A DNA stretch of 6,204 nucleotides from Bacillota bacterium (GCA_023418835.1 JAEZYW010000081.1:1-6204), one strand, 5' to 3'. Positions 1 through 5,546 are shown, counted from the stretch's first letter. Numbers and translations: made by a program. The notes: generated by a model from the sequence alone, not told the origin.

Positions 1-61
1 AAAAGGTCTCGATAAATCCTTAGGGATTTGGTCTAAAAGGATGTTATCTTCGACCTTTTTT
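1..61. terminator. long imperfect hairpin, terminator-like
   Basis: AAAAGGTC (1-8) pairs with GACCTTTT (52-59), GATAA (11-15) with TTATC (44-48), ATCC (16-19) with GGAT (39-42), and TTAG (20-23) with CTAA (33-36), giving one long interrupted stem. A T run follows on the + strand (56-61). The other strand also ends in at least four T residues at the window edge, so it may also serve the leftward operon. An alternative local hairpin forms from AAATCC/GGATTT (14-19/24-29). It may be the 3' part of a larger structured RNA lying outside the window, but I do not recognise a family. Confidence 0.45.
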
Positions 62-71
62 GTTAATATTC

Positions 72-100
72 ACACCTATTGGATAACAATAGGTGTTTTT
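72..100 (+). terminator. Rho-independent terminator (rightward)
   Basis: A perfect 9-bp stem, ACACCTATT (72-80) with AATAGGTGT (88-96), encloses a 7-nt loop and runs straight into TTTTT (96-100). On the - strand no T run follows, so the signal is directional. It would end a transcript entering from the left of the window, either a gene or RNA not visible here. Confidence 0.75.
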
Positions 101-114
101 GTGGCTATTTTTTA

Positions 115-393
115 TTAATCATCATCGTCATCGTCATCATCGTCCCAATCATCATGATTATCGTCATCCCAGTCGTCATCATCGTCCCAATCATCATCGT
201 CGTCGTCATAATTATAGATTGGAGCAGGCGTAGAAGGAGTTTTCACTGGTGGGCTTGGCTCAACCACAGGTGGAGTTTCAATTATTTCGGGCTTAGATTC
301 CTCCAAGGTATTGGTATCCCCTACCACGTCCACATAATCTTCTAGTTTAATATTGTGAACTTTGAGATAAATAATTAGCTCTTTTAAAGTCAT
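115..393 (-). CDS. C-terminal fragment of RsgI-like anti-sigma factor, Asp/Trp-rich tail
   Basis: If translated from the ATG at 391-393 this is 92 residues. Residues 1-25 (TLKELIIYLKVHNIKLEDY region) resemble the helical segment that follows the middle domain of clostridial RsgI-like anti-sigma factors. Residues 40-58 form a Pro/Ser/Thr-rich linker. The last 30 residues hold 25 Asp and 3 Trp (W69, W75, W83), plus one Asn and one His. The reading frame is open upstream all the way to the TAA at 493-495 that ends the preceding gene, and the 33 codons in between also look coding. Only a weak GAG lies before the ATG. I therefore think this is the detached extracellular tail of the upstream anti-sigma factor rather than an independent gene. 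There is no signal peptide, so made alone it would stay in the cytoplasm. Independent expression by re-initiation is possible but unsupported. Confidence 0.45.
   Translation of the reverse strand: MTLKELIIYLKVHNIKLEDYVDVVGDTNTLEESKPEIIETPPVVEPSPPVKTPSTPAPIYNYDDDDDDWDDDDDWDDDNHDDWDDDDDDDDD
131..197. repeat. 25-bp direct repeat within Asp/Trp-codon tract
   Basis: An identical 25-bp sequence occurs at 131-155 and 173-197, offset by 42 bp (exactly 14 codons). It sits in a longer ATC/GTC triplet tract (118-209) that encodes the poly-Asp tail on the - strand. Loss or gain of one unit would remove or add 14 residues without changing frame, and triplet slippage would likewise be in frame. Conventional CRISPR spacing and dyad repeats are absent. 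Confidence 0.85.
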
Positions 394-492
394 ATTGTAA
401 AGCTCGTTAATGTCATCTATTCCTTCATGAATTGCTATATTTTTTAATAGATTTTCTATTCCCGATATTATATCGTCATCATTACTTAAATT

Positions 493-1077
493 TTACCTTA
501 AGACAATAACGTCTTCTCTTCTTCCATCAAAGTGATTTATTATATCCTGTGATGCAATTCTAGCTAAATCGTCTTTATTATTTTTTTCTTTTGACGAAAC
601 TAACAAAACGTTGACATCTTCCAATAGATATCCTTTTTCTTCCACTTTGTATAAAATTTCATTCAATGCCTCTTCATAGGGAACATTTTTATAATAATTT
701 CCACCAAGTACGTCATGGGCTTCATAATTTAGGGGCCTCACTTCTTTTATCTTGTCATTTCTTTTCACTTCCACAACAAAGCTAGGGTTTATGTCTAAAT
801 AGAGTTGTCCTATTGTCATGTTTTGATAAAAGTGATTTCCACCTAATAGAGCGAATACAAAGGAAGCCGCCAGGAGAACTGTTCTATAAATATTTGGAAA
901 ATTAAGGATTTTTCCTTTAGGTTTTTCTGAGATTTTGTCAATAAAAATTTTTCTTCCAGTAAATTCATCGGGTACTGTTTCTTTTTCTACGTTAGTAGCT
1001 AACAAGTCATCCAACAAATTTATGGGAGCTTCATCCATTGCGCGTTTGAGTCTGTTTTTTATTTCTCGTTCTTTCAT
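493..1077 (-). CDS. RsgI-like ECF anti-sigma factor (membrane, N-terminal portion)
   Basis: This 194-residue protein is predicted to hold the co-encoded ECF sigma factor at the membrane. Residues 1-60 are charged and cytoplasmic, starting with a helix (KEREIKNRLKRAMDEAP) typical of clostridial ECF anti-sigma factors. Residues about 64-80 (YRTVLLAASFVFALLGG) form one membrane segment. Residues about 90-190 match the RsgI-like middle domain, with the motif DINPS (95-99) followed by FVVEVKRNDKI. In characterised RsgI proteins the Asn-Pro bond in this motif self-cleaves before regulated membrane proteolysis; here that bond would be N97-P98. Start choice is firm: the ATG is preceded by AAAGGAGGGG and overlaps the sigma stop as ATGA, implying translational coupling. 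The protein ends at a TAA directly followed by in-frame coding sequence for the usual C-terminal tail, so it is probably truncated. Family assignment is strong; retained activity is inference. Confidence 0.8.
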   Translation of the reverse strand: MKEREIKNRLKRAMDEAPINLLDDLLATNVEKETVPDEFTGRKIFIDKISEKPKGKILNFPNIYRTVLLAASFVFALLGGNHFYQNMTIGQLYLDINPSFVVEVKRNDKIKEVRPLNYEAHDVLGGNYYKNVPYEEALNEILYKVEEKGYLLEDVNVLLVSSKEKNNKDDLARIASQDIINHFDGRREDVIVLR

Positions 1078-1661
1078 TGTATCCCCTCCTTTATTAAATA
1101 TTCTCGAAGTTTTTTTAGACTTCTATTGTATTTAGAGATTACTGTATTTAGTTTTAAATCCAAGTTTTCAGCAATTTCTTTGTGCTTCATTCCGTTTACT
1201 ACATAAAGGAGAATTATTTGCGCTTCTTCTTCAGTTAGTATGGAAAGGGCAGTCTCTAGAACTAGTTTGTCCGTTGGATCTGTAACATATGAAAGATCTA
1301 AAGTGTCTTCCATATCGTATTCTTTTAAATCTGCAATTCTACTTTTCTTATTGAAATTGGTCATAGTCAAGTTTCTGGCAATAGTAAATATCCATGCCAT
1401 GGGTTTTCCCATTGGCTTATACAAATGAGCCGAGGCTCTGATTTTCATATAAGTGTCTTGCATAATATCCAATGTGTCATCGTGGTTTTTAGAAATTGAC
1501 AACACAAAAGAATACAATTGGCGCTCTGTTCTTAGATATAGCGTTTCAAAAGCCTCCATATCGTCACGTCCAATGCTAATTATCAAATCGTCATCTATTT
1601 TTTCAGGCTCTGAAATATTGAGCTCTGTAGTAAGACCTAAGATAAAAGGTAATAACGACAT
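1074..1661 (-). CDS. ECF-type RNA polymerase sigma factor
   Basis: This 195-residue protein has the two-domain layout of extracytoplasmic-function sigma factors. Region 2 covers about residues 36-106, including the core-binding and -10 recognition part (DIMQDTYMKI, then AWIFTIARNLTMTNFNKK). A variable linker follows at about 107-134. Region 4 covers about 135-190, with a helix-turn-helix (KHKEIAENLDLKLNTVISKYNRSLKKLREYL) for -35 binding. The start is set at the ATG at 1659-1661. A TTG at 1674-1676 is in frame, but it lies inside the ribosome binding site GGAGGGGGG and would only encode that motif. The gene overlaps the downstream anti-sigma gene by 4 bp, the standard arrangement for a sigma factor and its cognate inhibitor. 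The stimulus and target promoters cannot be read here. It is not the SigI family proper, because it carries an ordinary region 4. Confidence 0.9.
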   Translation of the reverse strand: MSLLPFILGLTTELNISEPEKIDDDLIISIGRDDMEAFETLYLRTERQLYSFVLSISKNHDDTLDIMQDTYMKIRASAHLYKPMGKPMAWIFTIARNLTMTNFNKKSRIADLKEYDMEDTLDLSYVTDPTDKLVLETALSILTEEEAQIILLYVVNGMKHKEIAENLDLKLNTVISKYNRSLKKLREYLIKEGIQ

Positions 1662-1757
1662 TTTCCCCCCCTCCAACTATATAACAATTCAAACTTGAAA
1701 AATATTGCATGAAAATGCATTTTTATAAAAAATAATATTAAACTTACAACATTTATA

Positions 1758-1778
1758 ATTATACCATATCGGTATAAT
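1758..1778. promoter_or_regulatory. palindrome with TATAAT in both arms, upstream of sigma operon
   Basis: ATTATACC (1758-1765) and GGTATAAT (1771-1778) are perfect 8-bp inverted arms around ATATC. Each arm contains TATAAT, one per strand. The - strand copy is placed about 95 bp upstream of the sigma start, with a weak TTGATT (1779-1784 complement) at a short 15-bp spacing. The + strand copy has no convincing -35 box. It could be a -10 element for the sigma operon, an operator, or chance in AT-rich DNA. The rest of the gene-free spacer 1662-1862 shows nothing else firm. Confidence 0.4.
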
Positions 1779-1862
1779 AATCAAAGAAGTTAACAACAAT
1801 CAACTAAAACATTCTTTTCCCTTACTATAATAACAAAAAATAATTTTATTTGTAAAAAATCC

Positions 1863-1891
1863 TTGACTTTTATATTTAAGTATAATAGAAT
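1863..1891 (+). promoter_or_regulatory. sigma-A type promoter of the T-box/acetolactate synthase unit
   Basis: TTGACT (1863-1868) and TAGAAT (1886-1891) are separated by exactly 17 bp, giving 5/6 matches to each consensus box. Transcription would start near 1898, a few bases before the first T-box stem. Two perfect TATAAT words nearby (1881-1886, 1895-1900) have spacings of 12 and 26 bp from this -35 box and fit less well. Confidence 0.7.
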
Positions 1892-1900
1892 GTCTATAAT

Positions 1901-2152
1901 GTAATTGGAGACAGTAGTTTTTCTAAAGTAATTCAGAGAGCTTGCGGTTGGTGAGAGCAAGTGAAACTATTAAAACTAAAATCACTCCATGGCAGCTTTT
2001 TTGAAAGAAGTAGGAAAAGCCGGGTGCTCACGTTATAGAGATTAGGGTTGTTAGACCTGAAAGTGATGACTTTGTCATAATATGGGTGGTACCGCGGAAA
2101 TGTTACTTTCGTCCCAAATCAACAGTAGATTTGGATAGACGGAAGTTTTTTT
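1901..2152 (+). promoter_or_regulatory. T-box leader, isoleucine specifier (ATC)
   Basis: This is a complete tRNA-sensing riboswitch. Stem I base pairs GGAG (1907-1910) with CTCC (1985-1988). TAGTTTT (1915-1921) pairs with AAAACTA (1972-1978). The distal part carries the usual AGAGAGC and GGTTGGTGA motifs (1935-1955). The specifier loop reads AAATCACTCC, placing the specifier at ATC (1981-1983), which codes for Ile. A middle stem pairs GCTTTT with AAAAGC (about 1995-2030) and is followed by the conserved CACGTTA. Stem III is ATGAC/GTCAT (2066-2078). The T-box itself, GGGTGGTACCGCGG, is at 2084-2097; its GGG can pair with CCC (2113-2115) in the antiterminator. Uncharged tRNA(Ile) would favour readthrough into the acetolactate synthase genes. 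The specifier register is read by eye, and Ile fits the downstream enzyme. Confidence 0.92.
2105..2152 (+). terminator. T-box regulated terminator
   Basis: ACTTTCGTC (2105-2113) pairs with GACGGAAGT (2138-2146) with one G-U, and CCAAATC (2114-2120) with GATTTGG (2128-2134), around a 7-nt loop and a small ATA bulge. Seven T residues follow (2146-2152). The 5' arm includes the CCC needed by the antiterminator, so the two structures are mutually exclusive, as expected for a T-box. Confidence 0.9.
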
Positions 2153-2170
2153 ATATTAACGGAGGATATG

Positions 2171-2371
2171 ATGGATAGAATGGTTACAGCTAAATTAAAT
2201 TCGGGAATGGATTCATGTGTTAGAGTTTTAAATTTAATGAGAAGAAAAGGCATAACTATTAATAAATTTTCTATGGATAAAGAGATGCTATATTTAGATG
2301 TAGATCCTAAATCTTTAGAAATGGTCCAATTAAATCTTCAAACTTTAAGTGACGTATCACTTGTATCTTGA
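2171..2371 (+). CDS. small ACT-domain regulatory subunit of acetolactate synthase (IlvM-like)
   Basis: This 66-residue protein aligns by eye with the short IlvM type of acetolactate synthase small subunit: an N-terminal strand (VTAKLNS), a helix with VLRV-like character (SCVRVLNLMRRKGI), and a terminal strand after DVS (DVSLVS), the ferredoxin-like fold of a single ACT domain. It would bind the catalytic subunit encoded 24 bp downstream and tune its activity, possibly with feedback by branched-chain amino acids. GGAGG (2161-2165) is 5 bp before the ATG at 2171 and only 2 bp before another ATG at 2168, so 2171 is preferred; the alternative adds one Met. It lacks the second C-terminal domain of the longer IlvN/IlvH subunits. 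Lying ahead of the large-subunit gene is the reverse of the common ilvBN, ilvIH and ilvGM order. Confidence 0.8.
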   Translation: MDRMVTAKLNSGMDSCVRVLNLMRRKGITINKFSMDKEMLYLDVDPKSLEMVQLNLQTLSDVSLVS

Positions 2372-2395
2372 GGAATTAATTTTAGGGGGAATTAA

Positions 2396-4042
2396 ATGAA
2401 CGGAGCGGAATTTTTATTAAAATGCCTAGAAGCAGAAGCTGTGGATACGGTTTTTGGATATCCAGGAGGCGCTGTCATTCCACTCTTTGATGCAATTTTC
2501 GATAAAGAAAATATTGCTCACTTTAGGCCTGCCCATGAACAGGGGGGTGTTCATGGCGCCGATGGTTATGCTAGAGTAACTGGAAAACCAGGAGTTGCTA
2601 TTGTAACTAGTGGACCTGGGATAACAAATGCAATAACGGGGATAGCAAATGCTTATCTCGACAGTATTCCTATGGTAATTATTTCTGGACAAGTTGGGAA
2701 GGGACTTTTAGGAAAATCTTCTTTCCAAGAAGTAGATACCGTAGGTATTACTATGCCCATTTGTAAGCACAACTATTTAGTAACTGAATCCAATGAAATT
2801 GGCGATGTCATATCTGAAGCTTTTTTAATTTCAAGATCAGGAAGACCTGGTCCTGTGGTCGTAGACATTACAAAAAATGCACTTATGGAAGATGTAGAAG
2901 ATATTCATTACGAGCCTAAAGAAATAAAAAAAGATAATAGATTAAAAGAAAAATATCAAGAAGAACTCAAAAGAGCCGTAGAACTTTTAAAAAATGCAAA
3001 AAAACCTGTAATATACGCTGGAGGAGGGGTTTTAAAATCTAATTCCTCTCATTTACTTAACGAACTTGCAAACATGTGCAATATTCCAGTAGCTAATTCC
3101 ATTATGGGACTGGGAAGTTTTGATAGAAAATCTCCCCTTTCCTTTGGGATTGTTGGAATGCATGGAGATAAGGAAACCAATTTAATGGTATACGAATCTG
3201 ATGTAATTATTGGCTTGGGAGTTAGATTTTCGGACAGAGCAATCGGTCATCGAGATGGTTTTAGCGAGTCTGCAAAAGTAATTCACATCGATACAGACCC
3301 CACAGAATTTAATAAAAACATAGACACTGACGTTGCAATTTCTGGAGATATGCAAGAGATTCTAAGGGAACTAATTTCTCAATTAAAAGATGTGAAGTAT
3401 AAACCTAGATATTACATGAATCAGCGAGACGAAATAGACAAAGATTTTATTCCTCTGGTGACTTTAGAGTTACTACAAGATCATTTCCCTGAAGATACAA
3501 TTATTGCCACAGACGTGGGACAACATCAAATGTGGACTGTTCGAAAGTGGAAATTTACAAGACCCAGAACATTAGTGACTTCAGGAGGACTTGGGGCTAT
3601 GGGATTTGGAATGGGAGCAGCAATCGGTGCAAAAATTGGAAAGCCAGAATCTCCAGTAATTCTAATAACGGGAGACGGATCTTTTAGAATGAATCACCAA
3701 GAAATCATTATGGCAAAAGATCACAACGTCCCCATAACCATTGTAGTTTATAATAATAGCACTTTGGGAATGGTTCGCCAATGGCAAGCTTTGTTTAATC
3801 AAAAGAGATACTCTGACACAGACATTGAGCCAAATTTAAACTATGAATTTCTGGCAATGGCATATGGAATTAATTATGCAGGAGAATTTTCCAATCGTAT
3901 GGAACTGATGGAAATTTTAAAAACTTTAGATTATAAAAACAAGATAAACCTATTAGTATTCAATCTCGACCACGATATGGGAGCCTTCCCAATGGTAGCG
4001 GCAGGTCAGAGCATTAATCAAGTTATTGAATTTATAGATTAG
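2396..4042 (+). CDS. ilvB: acetolactate synthase large (catalytic) subunit
   Basis: This cytoplasmic enzyme uses TPP to condense pyruvate with pyruvate (2-acetolactate) or 2-oxobutyrate (2-aceto-2-hydroxybutyrate), the first common step to valine, leucine and isoleucine. The 548-residue protein is full length. The N-terminal pyrimidine-binding domain (about 1-165) has the catalytic Glu at 48 in HEQGGVHGADGYAR, SGPG (72-75) and FQEVD (110-114). The central FAD-type domain (about 190-330) has the family motif VRFSDRAIG (276-284). The pyrophosphate domain (about 360-530) has GQHQMW (375-380), GLGAMGFGMGAAIGA, and the Mg/TPP motif GDGSF (426-430) through NNSTLGMVRQW (453-463). This indicates the anabolic FAD-containing class rather than a catabolic AlsS, though I cannot test that. 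AGGGGGA precedes the ATG by 5 bp. Expression should depend on the upstream Ile T-box. No ilvC, ilvD or leu gene follows; a terminator begins within its stop codon. Confidence 0.93.
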   Translation: MNGAEFLLKCLEAEAVDTVFGYPGGAVIPLFDAIFDKENIAHFRPAHEQGGVHGADGYARVTGKPGVAIVTSGPGITNAITGIANAYLDSIPMVIISGQVGKGLLGKSSFQEVDTVGITMPICKHNYLVTESNEIGDVISEAFLISRSGRPGPVVVDITKNALMEDVEDIHYEPKEIKKDNRLKEKYQEELKRAVELLKNAKKPVIYAGGGVLKSNSSHLLNELANMCNIPVANSIMGLGSFDRKSPLSFGIVGMHGDKETNLMVYESDVIIGLGVRFSDRAIGHRDGFSESAKVIHIDTDPTEFNKNIDTDVAISGDMQEILRELISQLKDVKYKPRYYMNQRDEIDKDFIPLVTLELLQDHFPEDTIIATDVGQHQMWTVRKWKFTRPRTLVTSGGLGAMGFGMGAAIGAKIGKPESPVILITGDGSFRMNHQEIIMAKDHNVPITIVVYNNSTLGMVRQWQALFNQKRYSDTDIEPNLNYEFLAMAYGINYAGEFSNRMELMEILKTLDYKNKINLLVFNLDHDMGAFPMVAAGQSINQVIEFID

Positions 4043-4073
4043 ACTTGGAGATTAACTCTTCAAGTCTTTTTTT
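4041..4073 (+). terminator. Rho-independent terminator of the acetolactate synthase unit
   Basis: AGACTTG (4041-4047) pairs with CAAGTCT (4061-4067), with GAG/CTC (4048-4050/4056-4058) extending the stem across a TT bulge. A run of seven T residues follows (4067-4073). The stem begins at the second base of the preceding TAG stop codon. Confidence 0.9.
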
Positions 4074-4108
4074 ATTGGCATTTCTTAACAAGCCTTAAAA
4101 TTTAGTAA

Positions 4109-4124
4109 AAATTTTGTAAAATTT
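4109..4124. promoter_or_regulatory. 16-bp palindrome, possible operator
   Basis: AAATTTT (4109-4115) and AAAATTT (4118-4124) are perfect inverted arms with a GT spacer. The centre lies about 30 bp upstream of the -35 box of the alcohol dehydrogenase promoter. A regulator site is possible, but the all-AT arms make chance likely, and it does not match the Rex operator I would expect before a redox gene. Confidence 0.25.
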
Positions 4125-4144
4125 CATTCGTTTATTATTTGTCA

Positions 4145-4173
4145 TTGCAAAAAGAATGGTTATGGTTTATTAT
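4145..4173 (+). promoter_or_regulatory. probable promoter of alcohol dehydrogenase
   Basis: TTGCAA (4145-4150) and TATTAT (4168-4173) are spaced 17 bp apart, with 4/6 and 5/6 consensus matches. The -10 box ends 47 bp before the start codon. The preceding gene ends in a strong terminator, so an independent promoter is needed here. Confidence 0.55.
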
Positions 4174-4220
4174 ATAGATAGTGATAAAAATATCAATTAA
4201 ACAAATGGAGGAGATATTAG

Positions 4221-5399
4221 ATGAATCGTTTTACTTTGCCAAGAGACATGTATTACGGAGAAGGAGCTTTAGAAGCTCTTAAAGGATTAGAAGGAAAAAG
4301 AGCGATAATTGTAGTTGGTGGAGGCTCTATGAAAAGAGGCGGATTTTTAGATAAGGCAGTAGAATATCTAAAAGAAGCTGGAATGGAAGTAGAGTTATTT
4401 GAAGGTGTAGAATCTGACCCATCAGTTGAAACTGTAATGAAGGGCGCAGAAAAAATGAGAGAATTCCAACCTGATTGGATTGTTTCCATGGGTGGAGGAT
4501 CTCCAATTGACGCAGCAAAGGCAATGTGGGCATTTTATGAATATCCAGATGTTACATTTGAAGATCTTTGCATTCCATTTAACTTCCCAAAACTTAGAAC
4601 AAAAGCTAAATTCGCAGCTATTTCATCTACAAGTGGAACAGCTACAGAAGTAACAGCTTTTTCAGTAATCACAGACTACGCAAAAGGAATTAAATATCCA
4701 CTGGCTGACTTTGAGATCACTCCAGATGTAGCAATTCTAGATCCAGCATTGGTAGAATCAATGCCTAAATCTCTAATTGCAAATACAGGAATGGACGCTT
4801 TAACTCATGCAGTAGAAGCATATGTTTCCACAGCAAACAGTCCATTTACAGATCCTCTTGCAATTAAAGCAATACAAATGGTATTTGAATATTTGGAAAA
4901 ATCCTATAATGGATGTCTAGAATCTAGAGAACAAATGCACTATGCCCAATGTTTAGCAGGACAAGCTTTTACAAACGCACTACTTGGAATTGTTCACTCA
5001 ATGGCTCACAAAACAGGTGCTATATTCTCTACAGGCCACATAACTCATGGTTATGCAAATGCAATGTATCTTCCATATGTAATTCAATACAACCAAAAAG
5101 ATGAAACTGCATTAAAGAGATATGGAGAAATTGGTAAGGCAATTGGACTTGAAGGAAGCGACGAAGAAATTACTGCAGAATTAGTCAGAAAAATCAAAGA
5201 ACTTAGTTCTAAATTTGATATTAAATTGAATCTAAAAGACTTTGGAATTGAAGAAGCTGAATTCAACGAAAAAATTGGTGAAATAGCTAAAAATGCTGTA
5301 GCAGATGCTTGTACTGGAACAAACCCAAGATCTATAGACGACGAAAATATGGAAAAACTGTTTAAATACGTTTACGAAGGAAAAGATGTAGACTTCTAA
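4221..5399 (+). CDS. iron-containing alcohol dehydrogenase, NADPH-dependent butanol dehydrogenase type
   Basis: This 392-residue cytoplasmic group III alcohol dehydrogenase probably reduces a short-chain aldehyde (acetaldehyde or butyraldehyde) to the alcohol in fermentation. The Rossmann-like N-terminal domain carries VVGGGSMKRGGFLDK (31-45) and GGGSPIDAAK (91-100). The GGGS in the first motif resembles NADPH-using members such as YqhD and clostridial butanol dehydrogenase. STSGTATEV (136-144) is the next family motif. The C-terminal helical domain supplies the probable metal ligands D192 and H196 (GMDALTHAVEAY), H259 and a His in the HGYANA segment (H276, or H273). The C-terminal EGKDVDF resembles the end of the Clostridium saccharobutylicum NADPH-butanol dehydrogenase as I recall it. 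GGAGGAG (4207-4213) precedes the ATG by 7 bp. It is a single-gene unit between its own promoter and a terminator. Exact substrate is not determinable. Confidence 0.92.
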   Translation: MNRFTLPRDMYYGEGALEALKGLEGKRAIIVVGGGSMKRGGFLDKAVEYLKEAGMEVELFEGVESDPSVETVMKGAEKMREFQPDWIVSMGGGSPIDAAKAMWAFYEYPDVTFEDLCIPFNFPKLRTKAKFAAISSTSGTATEVTAFSVITDYAKGIKYPLADFEITPDVAILDPALVESMPKSLIANTGMDALTHAVEAYVSTANSPFTDPLAIKAIQMVFEYLEKSYNGCLESREQMHYAQCLAGQAFTNALLGIVHSMAHKTGAIFSTGHITHGYANAMYLPYVIQYNQKDETALKRYGEIGKAIGLEGSDEEITAELVRKIKELSSKFDIKLNLKDFGIEEAEFNEKIGEIAKNAVADACTGTNPRSIDDENMEKLFKYVYEGKDVDF

Positions 5400-5422
5400 T
5401 TTAAGCTAAAATATTACAAACT

Positions 5423-5489
5423 TGTAGGAATTGGCAACTTTAATTAGACACACCAATCAAAGTGGATAAATTTTGAAACCTACATTTTT
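5423..5489 (+). other. nested inverted repeats downstream of alcohol dehydrogenase
   Basis: TGTAGG (5423-5428) can pair with CCTACA (5479-5484), directly followed by TTTTT (5485-5489). Inside it, ATTGG (5430-5434) can pair with CCAAT (5453-5457). This could be a second weak terminator or RNA 3'-end structure before the strong terminator at 5499. The loops are long and the stems short, so it may be chance. Confidence 0.25.
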
Positions 5490-5498
5490 ATAAAAAAT

Positions 5499-5536
5499 AT
5501 CCGGCGAAATACTAAAAAAGTATTAGCCGGATTTTT
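5499..5536. terminator. bidirectional terminator between convergent genes
   Basis: ATCCGGC (5499-5505) pairs with GCCGGAT (5526-5532), and AATACT (5508-5513) with AGTATT (5519-5524), closing a 5-nt A loop. TTTTT follows on the + strand (5532-5536). On the - strand the stem is followed by ATTTTTTAT. It therefore fits both the rightward dehydrogenase and the leftward oxidoreductase, whose stop codon is 11 bp away. Confidence 0.9.
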
Positions 5537-5546
5537 AAATTGTTAA

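Larger units (their letters stand above)
115..1077 (-). pseudogene. RsgI-like anti-sigma factor gene split by in-frame TAA
   Basis: Reading leftward from the ATG at 1075-1077, the frame hits TAA at 493-495 and continues in the same frame, with no shift, to the stop at 115-117. Without that codon the protein would be about 320 residues: cytoplasmic sigma-binding part, one membrane segment, autoproteolysis-type middle domain, helical segment, proline-rich linker and acidic tail. This is the order expected for a clostridial RsgI-like anti-sigma factor. The post-stop stretch (394-492) encodes residues consistent with the family (IENLLKNIAIHEGIDDINEL), directly joined to the downstream fragment. 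One base change (for example CAA to TAA) would explain it. Alternatives are a sequencing error, stop readthrough, or a functional truncation, since all regulatory domains precede the stop. Confidence 0.6.

Noticed and set aside
118..213. Repeats at the left end as a CRISPR array
   Set aside because: The repeats are triplet-based coding sequence, with only two 25-bp copies and no unique spacers of regular length.
79..345. Rightward open frame encoding a very hydrophobic Ile/Val-rich peptide
   Set aside because: It is the complement of the poly-Asp tract; GAT/GAC codons read backwards give ATC/GTC. It has no ribosome binding site and overlaps the terminator.
1662..1676. TTG start extending the sigma factor by five residues
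   Set aside because: The extra codons TTG GAG GGG GGG AAA are the ribosome binding site of the ATG at 1659-1661.
1706..1724. TGCAT/ATGCA hairpin with T run as a terminator
   Set aside because: The stem is only 5 bp, AT-rich, and no rightward gene precedes it.
1881..1900. Two TATAAT words as -10 boxes of the T-box promoter
   Set aside because: They lie 12 and 26 bp from TTGACT, whereas TAGAAT at 1886-1891 has the ideal 17-bp spacing.
4084..4092. TTAACAA as a Rex redox-repressor site before the dehydrogenase
   Set aside because: Only one half-site is present; no TTGTTAA lies at the required spacing.
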